From: Pannonibacter sp. XCT-53
Lineage (GTDB): Bacteria; Pseudomonadota; Alphaproteobacteria; Rhizobiales; Stappiaceae
Direction of reading: 5' to 3'
DNA: 64,000 nt
Assembly (NCBI RefSeq): GCF_009915765.1
Contig: NZ_JAABLQ010000001.1
Span: 186,001 to 250,000 of the forward strand
The position numbers and the translations under genes are program-made. Below, in pieces: positions 14,916-21,696 of the stretch (position 1 is the first letter of the stretch; every line of letters starts with the position of its first letter). The notes below the pieces were generated by a model that saw only the letters and a list, made by a program, of their open reading frames with translations, made no database searches and was not told the origin of the DNA.

Positions 14916-16148
14916 ATGCCAACACTTCAGGAACTTTTGTCGCAGCGTGCCGCCAAGGTGACGGAAATCCGGGCCCTGCACGCCAAGGCTGCGCTTGATG
15001 CCGCCGAGGAGCAGCGCTTCAACACGCTCGACGGTGAAATCACCGCGCTTGATACCTCGATTGCCCGCGAAAAGCGGGTTGCCGCGTTTGAGCGCGAGGC
15101 CGAAGGCGGCGAGCGGGTGGACGGCGGCGAGTATGGCCGCGAGGCGCGGGCCTATTCGCTGGCCGCTGCGGTGCAGGGCGCGCTGTCCGGCCGCCTGACG
15201 GGCCGCGAGGCTGAGATTGATGCCGAGCTGAAGCGGGGGCGGGAAAGCCGCTCCGGTGCGTCCGGCATTCACTTGGCGGTGCCAGTCGATGTGCTGCTTG
15301 GCGAGACCCGCAGCCAGACGGTGGGCGCGGGTGCGGCGGGTGGCTTCACGGTGCCGACGACCATTGCCGCCGTTGCGGACCGGTTCCGCCCGGCGCTGAA
15401 GGTCGAGGCCATGGGCGCGACCGTGTTGCGCAATCTGACCGGCTTCCTCGACCTTCCGAACCTTGCTTCCAGCGGTTCCGCGTCCTGGGTGGCCGAGAAT
15501 GGCAATGCGACCCGGTCGGCGGCAGCCTTTGAAAAGGTGTCGATGGGGCCGAAGACGATCACGGCAGAATATCGCCTGTCCCGTCGTCTGATGCTGCAAA
15601 GCGGCGCGGCGATTGAAGACATCCTTCGCCGGGATATTGGCTTCATGCTGGCGCAGGGTCTCGACCGCGCGGCGATTGCTGGCACCGGAACCGGGGCCGA
15701 GCCTCGTGGCCTGCTGGCTACTTCGGGCGTGACCAAAGTCACGACCGCAGCCGCGCTGTCGGACACGACCGCCAACCTCATGGCCGAACTGGAGCGCGAT
15801 GACGTGACCGGCACCACGGCCTTCCTGACCCACCCGAACGTCATGCGCCTTGCGCGGACGCTGAAGGACGGCGAGGGCCATGTGATTCAGATGAATGAGC
15901 TTTTCCACGGCGGCCGGGTTGAAACCTCGACACAGGTGCCGAACGACCTTGGCGCGGGCGATGACAAGTCGGCGCTGATTTATGGCCAGTGGGCGGAACT
16001 GTACCTGGGCTACTGGTCTGCGGTCGACATCCTGATCAACCCTTATCACCCGGACGTCGCCTCCAACGGCGGCGCGCTGCTTCATGCCTTCCTCGATGCG
16101 GACGTTGCCGTCCGGCATCCGGAAGCCTTCGCTTACGCGGAGGTGTGA
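14916..16148 (+). CDS. HK97-fold major capsid protein
   Basis: The 410-residue protein has the layout of the HK97 family: an N-terminal helical delta domain (residues 1-120; LQELLSQRAAKVTEIRALH, then IAREKRVAAFERE), which acts as scaffold and is expected to be cut by the prohead protease, and the capsid fold from about residue 135 (GGFTVPTTIAAVADRFRP, WVAENGNATRS, LSRRLMLQSGAAIEDILRRDI, GTGTGAEPRGLL). It is full length. The 202-nt gap upstream has no recognised gene and probably holds the promoter; RBS is AAAGGTG. Order capsid-connector-protease-portal is reversed compared with HK97. Confidence 0.92.
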   Translation: MPTLQELLSQRAAKVTEIRALHAKAALDAAEEQRFNTLDGEITALDTSIAREKRVAAFEREAEGGERVDGGEYGREARAYSLAAAVQGALSGRLTGREAEIDAELKRGRESRSGASGIHLAVPVDVLLGETRSQTVGAGAAGGFTVPTTIAAVADRFRPALKVEAMGATVLRNLTGFLDLPNLASSGSASWVAENGNATRSAAAFEKVSMGPKTITAEYRLSRRLMLQSGAAIEDILRRDIGFMLAQGLDRAAIAGTGTGAEPRGLLATSGVTKVTTAAALSDTTANLMAELERDDVTGTTAFLTHPNVMRLARTLKDGEGHVIQMNELFHGGRVETSTQVPNDLGAGDDKSALIYGQWAELYLGYWSAVDILINPYHPDVASNGGALLHAFLDADVAVRHPEAFAYAEV

Positions 16149-16150
16149 GC

Positions 16151-16423
16151 ATGGTCACGCTCGACGAGGCGAAGGCGCATAGCAGGATCGAAGGCACCTA
16201 TGACGACGCTGTCGTTGCGCAGGCTGTCGCGGCGGCGGGCGATCACCTGAAGTCGGTTGGCGTCGATATCGACGCCAGCCCCCTGCCGCCAGCCGTCAAA
16301 CAGGCTTGGCTGTTGCTGTTTGGCCATTTTTACGAGAATCGCGAGGCAACGGGCAAGGACTCCTTCCCGATTGCCTTTGGCGTTGATCGCCTGATCGCGC
16401 CTTATCGGAGGCTCGGGGTATGA
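16151..16423 (+). CDS. Head-tail connector (gp6-like)
   Basis: The 90-residue all-helical protein fits the HK97 gp6-like connector/adaptor family: VTLDEAKAHSRIEGTYDDAVV at the start, a second helix 'AVAAAGDHLKSVGV' and PPAVKQAWLLLFGHFYENREA. It forms a ring under the portal and joins head to tail. It is the only neck gene in the island, so the satellite seems to make heads with a neck onto which helper tails can dock. The ATG is 2 nt after the capsid stop and the stop overlaps the protease start. Confidence 0.85.
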   Translation: MVTLDEAKAHSRIEGTYDDAVVAQAVAAAGDHLKSVGVDIDASPLPPAVKQAWLLLFGHFYENREATGKDSFPIAFGVDRLIAPYRRLGV

Positions 16424-16959
16424 CCAGCACGTTTGAAAAGCGCGGCGCGGCGCTTGAACTGCGCGCCAAGGGCCGCAAACTGGAAGGCTATGCGGCCACC
16501 TTCCGGCAACCGGCGATCATCGCTGGCCGCTTCGTTGAGACCATTTCGCCGGGGGCCTTCGCGGGCTCCCTGCGCGCCGGAAAAGACATCCTCGCCCTGG
16601 TCGATCACGATCCGGGCCGCGTCCTGGCGCGCACACGCTCCGGCACGCTGCGGCTCTCCGAGGATAGTCGCGGCCTTGCCTTTGACTTGGACGTTCCCGA
16701 CACCGCGGCGGGCCGCGACGTGCTGGCGCTGGCCGAACGTGGCGACATCGGCGGCATGTCCTTCGGCTTCACCGCCCTCGACGAACAGCGCGACGGCGAC
16801 CGGCGCGAACTTCGGGCCGTCGAGCTGCATGAGATTTCCGTGGTGCTGGGTTGGCCTGCGTATGAGGGCACTGTGATCCAATCCCGTGCGCGGGAACGGG
16901 AGAACGCATTGCGCGCCCGCATTGCCCGGACGCTGCGCATTCTGGAGCTGACAAAATGA
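16420..16959 (+). CDS. HK97 family prohead protease
   Basis: The 179-residue protein shows the serine protease of the HK97 gp4 family: GYAATFRQPAIIAGRFVETISPGAF, LVDHDPGRVLARTRSG with the catalytic His near residue 66, and GDIGGMSFGF with the catalytic Ser near residue 112. It cuts the delta domain from the capsid protein during maturation. It overlaps both neighbours by 4 nt. A frequently fused scaffold is not present, in line with the delta domain carried by the capsid protein. Confidence 0.9.
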   Translation: MTSTFEKRGAALELRAKGRKLEGYAATFRQPAIIAGRFVETISPGAFAGSLRAGKDILALVDHDPGRVLARTRSGTLRLSEDSRGLAFDLDVPDTAAGRDVLALAERGDIGGMSFGFTALDEQRDGDRRELRAVELHEISVVLGWPAYEGTVIQSRARERENALRARIARTLRILELTK

Positions 16960-18170
16960 GCCTTCTAGACCGTCTGTTTGGCCGTGAGAAACGCGCCGCC
17001 GTCCGCTCCGATGACGCCTATCTGGCCGGATTTTTCGGCCAGCGCGCGGGCCTTGGCGCGGCTGTGGATCCGGCGCGGGCCAGCGGGCTTTCTGTTGCCC
17101 ATGCCTGTGTCAGCAGCATCTGCCAGAACCTGGCGGCGGTTCCGTTGAACCTGTACCGGCGCGCCGAGGATGGCGGACGTGAGCGGGCTTCTGATCATCC
17201 GCTCTATGGCGTGCTCCATGACATGGCGAACCCGAACATGACCGCCTTTGAAGCCCGTGAAGTGCTGATGGCGTCTGTCCTGATCACCGGCAATGCCTTC
17301 GCGCGGATTGAATGGAACGGGCGCGGCCAAGTGGCGGCGCTGTGGCCGATTGATCCGGGCTCGGTCGCGGTCGAGCGGTTGCCGTCCGGGCGGCTTCGCT
17401 ACCGTGTCAGCACGGGCGCGGCATCCAGCGAGGTGCTGTTGCAAGACGAGATGCTGCATTTGCGCTATCGCCTCGACCGCAGCGGCGTCATGGGCTTGTC
17501 GCCCATTGCCATTGCCCGCGAAACCTTCGCGCTGGCGCTTCAGCAACAGGAAACCGCCGCGAAACAGGCGGCGAACAGCTTCAAGCCTGAAGGCGCGCTG
17601 GTCTTTCCCTCGCCTATTGCAGGCCAGCAGCGGCAACAGGTGCTTGACCAGCTTGAGGCGAAGATCAACGCGACCAACGGCACGCGCGGCGTGCTGGTTC
17701 TGGATGGCGGCACCGACTGGAAAAGCTTCAGCTTTTCCGCGCGCGATGCCGAGTTTCTGGAAAGCCGCAAGCTGACCAATCTTGATATCTGCCGCGTGTG
17801 GGGCGTGCCGCCAACCGTGGTCGGCATCACCGATCACGCGACCTACAGTAATACGGATCAAGAAAGCCGCGCGCTCGTCGTGCGCTGCCTGGCGCCCATG
17901 GCCAAGCGGATCGAACAGGCCATGAATGCCGCCCTTCTGACGGCCGACGCGCGCAAAAGCCTGTTCATTGAACACGACCTGGCCGGGCTGTTGCGTGGCG
18001 ATATGGCGGCCAGATACGCGGCTTATGCCGTTGGGCGGAACGGCGGTTGGCTGTCTGTGAACGAAGTTCGGGCATGGGAAAACCTGCCCAAGATCGACGG
18101 CGGCGACGATTACTTATCGCCCTTGAACATGACGGCGGCGGGTGCCGAACAAGGGGAGCGGGGCGAATGA
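16956..18170 (+). CDS. HK97 family portal protein
   Basis: The 404-residue protein is a full-length HK97-type portal. Family segments include SVAHACVSSICQNLAAVPLNLYRR, the VLITGNAFARIEWNGRG strand region, ALWPIDPGSVAVE, and WGVPPTVVGITDHATYSNTDQ. The portal ring is the DNA entry channel at one capsid vertex and the docking site for terminase and connector. It overlaps the protease (ATGA) and the excisionase-like gene, so the head genes and the recombination genes may share a transcript. Confidence 0.92.
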   Translation: MSLLDRLFGREKRAAVRSDDAYLAGFFGQRAGLGAAVDPARASGLSVAHACVSSICQNLAAVPLNLYRRAEDGGRERASDHPLYGVLHDMANPNMTAFEAREVLMASVLITGNAFARIEWNGRGQVAALWPIDPGSVAVERLPSGRLRYRVSTGAASSEVLLQDEMLHLRYRLDRSGVMGLSPIAIARETFALALQQQETAAKQAANSFKPEGALVFPSPIAGQQRQQVLDQLEAKINATNGTRGVLVLDGGTDWKSFSFSARDAEFLESRKLTNLDICRVWGVPPTVVGITDHATYSNTDQESRALVVRCLAPMAKRIEQAMNAALLTADARKSLFIEHDLAGLLRGDMAARYAAYAVGRNGGWLSVNEVRAWENLPKIDGGDDYLSPLNMTAAGAEQGERGE

Positions 18171-18403
18171 ATCGCGCGGTCATCGAAGTGAAAGCGAAGC
18201 CGTTTCGCCTTCTGTCTCGCGACGATGCAGCAGCCTATTGCGGCCTGCCGCCGAAGCGTTTCGAGGCGCTGTGTCCTGTCGCGGCGATCCCGCTGCCGAC
18301 CGGCAAGAAGGTGTTCGATGCCCGTGATCTTGACACGTGGATTGACGGCCTGAAGGCCAATGCCACGGACACGGACGCGGACATTCTGGACAAATTGGGG
18401 TGA
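18167..18403 (+). CDS. Excisionase / AlpA-like winged-helix protein
   Basis: The 78-residue protein has the pattern of a small recombination directionality factor: FRLLSRDDAAAYCGLPPKRFEALCPVAAIPLPTGKKVFDARDLDTWID, that is a helix-turn-helix with a wing followed by the 'D-L-D-x-W-I-D' helix seen in AlpA/Xis-type proteins. In PICIs AlpA is an activator and in many islands it promotes excision. It sits directly before the integrase (3-nt gap) and overlaps the portal stop (ATGA). Confidence 0.8.
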   Translation: MNRAVIEVKAKPFRLLSRDDAAAYCGLPPKRFEALCPVAAIPLPTGKKVFDARDLDTWIDGLKANATDTDADILDKLG

Positions 18404-18406
18404 GCG

Positions 18407-19489
18407 ATGAAGGCGGGAAAATGGTGGCCCAAAGGCTTCCGCGTCTGGGTCGACAAAAAGCCGCCGTTCCGGGCGCGATGCCAGCACCGCAAGAGCGGCG
18501 TTATGGTCGACCTGGTGAAGTTCCCGCCCAAGACAGCGGCGTTTTATGCCGAATGCGCCCGACTGGACGCGGCGCACGCGCCGGACACGGTGAAGCCCGG
18601 CACTCTGGCCGCGATCGTTGAAGGCTATCGCGGCAGCCGCGCTTTCCTCGACCTGGCACCGCGCACGCGCGCGGATTACCAGAAAGTCTTCGACTACCTT
18701 CACCCGATCCGCGACACGGAACTGACCCGGTTTACGACGCCTTTCATCGTCAAGCTGCGTGATCGCGCGCACGAAAAGCGGGGCGAGCGGTTCGGAACCT
18801 ATGTCAAAGCTGTGCTGTCTGTCGTGTTCGGATGGGCGCGGGAACGTGGTTTCGTGGCGGACAATCCCGCCAAGGGCGTGAAGGGCGTCAAGCGCCGCAA
18901 GGATCGCCCGGACGCAAATCGGCCCTGGAGCGACAGCGAGCGGGATGCCGTTCTTTCCGCTGCCCCGCCGCACATGCGCCCGGCGCTGGCCGTCATGATG
19001 TTCACCGGCCTTGCGCCTGGCGATGCCTTGAGCCTGCCGCGCGGCTGCTGGCAGGGCGGATCAATCGAAGTCCGGCGCAACAAGACCGGCGTTGCCGTGT
19101 CCTGGCCTGTCATCGCCCCGCTGAAGGCGATCCTTGATGACGCTCCGGCTCATGATGCCCTGACGCTGTGTGCCAACTCTTATGGGCGGCCTTGGACCGC
19201 ATCCGGCTTCCGTGCGAGCTGGCGCACGCTGCGCAGCGATCTGGAAGCGGCCGGGCGCGTGCAACCTCACCTGACCTTGTACGGCCTGCGGCACACCGTG
19301 GCGACCATCCTTCGGGAAGCCGGGCTGGATGAACGCGCCATCGCGGATGCGCTCGGGCAGAAGACGGAAGCCATGGCCCGGCACTACGCCAAGGCCGCGA
19401 ACCTGCGGCGCAAGATGGGCGGCGTTGCCGAGAAATTCGAGACCGAAGTGAACAACCGTCGAACAGGAAGTGTCAAACCGACAGCCTAA
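18407..19489 (+). CDS. Tyrosine recombinase (island integrase)
   Basis: The 360-residue protein has an N-terminal arm-binding part, a SAM-like core-binding domain (residues 60-160) and a catalytic domain. Recognisable are the beta-hairpin Lys (RRNKTG), the second Arg in YGLRHTVA, and the Tyr nucleophile in ARHYAK. Some canonical positions differ: the first catalytic Arg site reads TGLAPGDAL, box II has Tyr instead of His before xxR, and the LGH site reads LGQ. Related integrases in alphaproteobacteria seem to share such changes, so it is probably active. It lies 67 nt from the tRNA-Met attachment site. Confidence 0.9.
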   Translation: MKAGKWWPKGFRVWVDKKPPFRARCQHRKSGVMVDLVKFPPKTAAFYAECARLDAAHAPDTVKPGTLAAIVEGYRGSRAFLDLAPRTRADYQKVFDYLHPIRDTELTRFTTPFIVKLRDRAHEKRGERFGTYVKAVLSVVFGWARERGFVADNPAKGVKGVKRRKDRPDANRPWSDSERDAVLSAAPPHMRPALAVMMFTGLAPGDALSLPRGCWQGGSIEVRRNKTGVAVSWPVIAPLKAILDDAPAHDALTLCANSYGRPWTASGFRASWRTLRSDLEAAGRVQPHLTLYGLRHTVATILREAGLDERAIADALGQKTEAMARHYAKAANLRRKMGGVAEKFETEVNNRRTGSVKPTA

Positions 19490-19507
19490 AAACGTCAAAC
19501 TTGACGT
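19471..19507 (+). repeat. TGTCAAACC repeat and palindrome near attR (candidate arm sites)
   Basis: TGTCAAACC at 19471-19479 matches the two copies inside attL. It is followed by the palindrome ACGTCAA-AC-TTGACGT (19492-19507), which contains the related word GTCAAAC. The first word overlaps the integrase 3' end. Confidence 0.45.
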
Positions 19508-19554
19508 AAAACGAGATTTGTGGAGCGGGAAAGATGATGAAAATCAACTGGATG

Positions 19555-19601
19555 GATGGTAGCGGAGGAGGGACTCGAACCCCCGACACGCGGATTATGA
19601 T
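19555..19601. repeat. attR: 47-bp repeat within tRNA-Met
   Basis: This copy is identical to 9302-9348 and is contained in the intact tRNA-Met gene, from just outside the CCA end to the anticodon loop. Integration here leaves the tRNA whole because the element brings or keeps the same 3' sequence. Confidence 0.92.
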
Positions 19602-19633
19602 TCCGCTGCTCTAACCAACTGAGCTACTCCGCC
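19557..19633 (-). tRNA. tRNA-Met (anticodon CAT), elongator type
   Basis: On the minus strand the sequence folds into a standard cloverleaf: acceptor GGCGGAG pairs with CTCCGCT (one G-U), D arm AGCTCAGTTGGTTAGAGC, anticodon stem GCGGA/TCCGC with loop ATCATAA (CAT complement at 19597-19599), T arm with GGTTCGAGTCC, and encoded CCA. The gene is intact. It is the attachment site of the island on its 3' side. Confidence 0.95.
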
Positions 19634-19844
19634 ATCCGGTCCGGGGTCCGGGCGAGACGGGGCAAATTTGCCGGTCTGCCGGGGTCGGATGGACCAGCGT
19701 CTTGGGCGACGCCGGATGTGGCGTGCTTATAGAAAGGAGCGGGGCGGCCTGTCAAGCGCGCTTGCGGCCTCCCGCATCAGAGTTTTTTGCCGGCTGTGGA
19801 TGAACGCGGCAGGGGGCGGGCCTGGCCTCGCCGGTCGTCGCACC

Positions 19845-19934
19845 GGGCAAGGACGAGGCGGGCAAGGACGAGGCGGGCAGGGGCGATGCGGGCAGGGACA
19901 GCGTGAGCAGGGACGGCGCGAGGGGACGGCGCTG
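19845..19934 (+). repeat. Degenerate 15-bp tandem repeats
   Basis: About six imperfect copies of GGGCAAGGACGAGGC lie in the 486-bp stretch between tRNA-Met and mnmA (19634-20119). The first two copies are exact, later ones drift. No gene with a ribosome binding site was recognised in this stretch; the open frames crossing it are products of high GC and the repeat. Confidence 0.6.
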
Positions 19935-20119
19935 GAGGAGCGGTGCTGGAAGAGCGGTGCCGGGGGGGGTGCCGGGGGGCGACCTGCCCCCGGCGTTCCG
20001 GGTCTCGGGCGGGGCTTATGCCAAGGCGCTGCGATGCTGACGCATCACGCCTTGAAAAGGCTCAACCGCCGCTCGGGCTTGACCCGCTCTCGGTGAGCGC
20101 GGCGCATCAAGAGTGGGTC

Positions 20120-21328
20120 TCAGCCGCGAACGGGCGTGGCGGTCACGGGCACCGCATGGGTGCGCAGCTCCGCGCGGGAAAAGTCCGGCGCGGCACTCAG
20201 GCCGACCGGCCGGGCTTTGGCGATCCAGCCGCCGCCCAGCACGCGCGCGCCGGGGCTGTCGCTGTCGAAGAACACGCAGGCCTGGCCGGGGGCGACGCCG
20301 GTCTCGCCGTCGGTCAAGTCCACCCGCGCCTGGCCGTTTTCCAGCGTCAGCCGCGCCGGGGTGGGCGGCCGGGTCGAGCGCACCTTGGCAAAGACCTCGC
20401 AGCTCATGTTCTCGGCAAGCGGTGTGCTGCCCAGCCAGTTGACATCGCGCAGCTCCAGCGTCCGGGTGGCGAGCGCCTCGCGCGGGCCGACGAGCACGCG
20501 TCGGTTCGGCGCGTCGAGATGCACCACATAGAGCGGCTCGCCGGTGGCCACCCCAATGCCGCGGCGCTGGCCGATGGTGTAGTGGATGATGCCGTCGTGG
20601 CGGCCGAGCACGCGCCCGTCCACATGCACGATCTCGCCGGGCTCGGCGGCTTCGGGCCGCAGCTTGCGGATCACGTCGGAATACTTGCCGTTCGGCACGA
20701 AGCAGATGTCCTGGCTGTCCTGCTTGTCGGCGACGGAGAGGCCGAACTCGCGCGCCAGCTCGCGCACCGCCGGCTTCGACAGGCCGCCGAGCGGAAAGCG
20801 CAGGAAGTCGAGCTGCGCCTGCGTCGTGGCAAAGAGGAAATAGCTCTGGTCGCGGTCGAGATCGACCGGCCGGTACAGCGCCCGGTGCGCGCCCTCCTGC
20901 TCGGAGCGCACATAGTGGCCGGTCGCCAGCACGTCGGCGCCCAGCGTGCGCGCGGTCTCCAGGAGGTCGGAGAACTTGACGGTCTGGTTGCAGGCAACGC
21001 AGGGCACCGGCGTCTCGCCATTCATGTAGCTGTCGGCGAAGCGGTCGATCACGGCTTCCTTGAAGCGGCGCTCGTAGTCCAGCACGTAATGGGGAATGCC
21101 GAGCCGTTCGGCGACGCGGCGGGCATCATGGATGTCCTGGCCGGCGCAGCAGGAGCCGGCGCGGTGCACGGCGGCGCCATGGTCATACAGCTGCAGCGTG
21201 ACGCCGATGACGTCATAGCCTTCGCGCTGCATCAGGCCGGCAACAACGGAGGAGTCCACGCCGCCGGACATGGCGACTACCACACGCGTGTCCCTGGGTG
21301 CACGCGGCAGGTCGAGGGAATTCAGCAT
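20120..21328 (-). CDS. mnmA: tRNA-specific 2-thiouridylase MnmA
   Basis: The 402-residue protein inserts sulfur at C2 of U34 in tRNA Lys, Glu and Gln. It has the PP-loop SGGVDSS near residues 20-26, catalytic cysteines in VPCVACNQ and DSQDICFV, and the C-terminal beta barrel with [10 protein letters not shown]. Length agrees with the family, with a short C-terminal extension. The start at 21328 gives the usual N-terminus; an in-frame ATG 33 nt upstream is possible. It is oriented away from fliK. Confidence 0.93.
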   Translation of the reverse strand: MLNSLDLPRAPRDTRVVVAMSGGVDSSVVAGLMQREGYDVIGVTLQLYDHGAAVHRAGSCCAGQDIHDARRVAERLGIPHYVLDYERRFKEAVIDRFADSYMNGETPVPCVACNQTVKFSDLLETARTLGADVLATGHYVRSEQEGAHRALYRPVDLDRDQSYFLFATTQAQLDFLRFPLGGLSKPAVRELAREFGLSVADKQDSQDICFVPNGKYSDVIRKLRPEAAEPGEIVHVDGRVLGRHDGIIHYTIGQRRGIGVATGEPLYVVHLDAPNRRVLVGPREALATRTLELRDVNWLGSTPLAENMSCEVFAKVRSTRPPTPARLTLENGQARVDLTDGETGVAPGQACVFFDSDSPGARVLGGGWIAKARPVGLSAAPDFSRAELRTHAVPVTATPVRG

Positions 21329-21639
21329 CTGAGGTCGATCCTTGCGCCTTGGCGGGGTCAAGGTCCGCCAGTCGGGGATGAAACGTCGCCTCGCAACGGG
21401 CCAGCCTCACGGCGGCTTGCCCTTGGCAAGGCACGTCAGGGCCGGCAGGTCCGATTGCGAGAAACACGCCGCTTATACAGAAACTTGCGGCCAAAGCCAA
21501 ATCAGCCCGGTGCGGGGCGGCAATCTCTGCCGGGTCGCGCCAGCAACTTCTGCCGTCCGGGGAGGGCGCCGGTGGCGATGTCGGGGCTGCTCGATGGCCA
21601 GTTTCTTGATTCAAAACAGCATTTTAGCCCGTGGAAAAC

Positions 21640-21654
21640 TGGCGCGCGCATTGC
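21640..21654 (+). promoter_or_regulatory. Sigma-54-type promoter upstream of fliK
   Basis: TGGCGCGCGCATTGC fits the -24/-12 consensus TGGCRC-N5-TTGC. The predicted transcript would start about 12 nt downstream, some 30 nt before the GTG start of fliK. Inverted arms GCCAGTTT (21597-21604) and AAACTGGC (21636-21643) just upstream could be an activator site. FlbD, a sigma-54 activator, is encoded in the next operon. Confidence 0.65.
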
Positions 21655-21696
21655 ATTGGGAGGGCAAGACAAGTCCGCCCCTGTGGCGGTTGATGT

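Larger units (their letters stand above)
9302..19601. mobile_element. Integrated capsid-forming phage satellite (cf-PICI-like island) in tRNA-Met
   Basis: The element is bounded by 47-bp identical repeats (9302-9348 and 19555-19601) that correspond to the 3' half of tRNA-Met. Inside are an iteron-containing replication initiator, HNH nuclease, large terminase, an AT-rich cargo gene, an Xre repressor, small unknown genes, a MerR-like protein, major capsid, head-tail connector, prohead protease, portal, excisionase-like and integrase genes. Tail, lysis and holin genes are missing. Known capsid-forming PICIs have the same gene set and borrow only tails. A degraded prophage or a gene transfer agent is less likely because the boundaries are exact, the frames are intact and an integrase is present. 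Confidence 0.8.

Noticed and set aside
9475-18170. Gene transfer agent cluster of alphaproteobacteria
   Set aside because: The segment has exact att repeats, integrase, repressor and replication origin, lacks the tail genes of RcGTA-type clusters, and has a different gene order.
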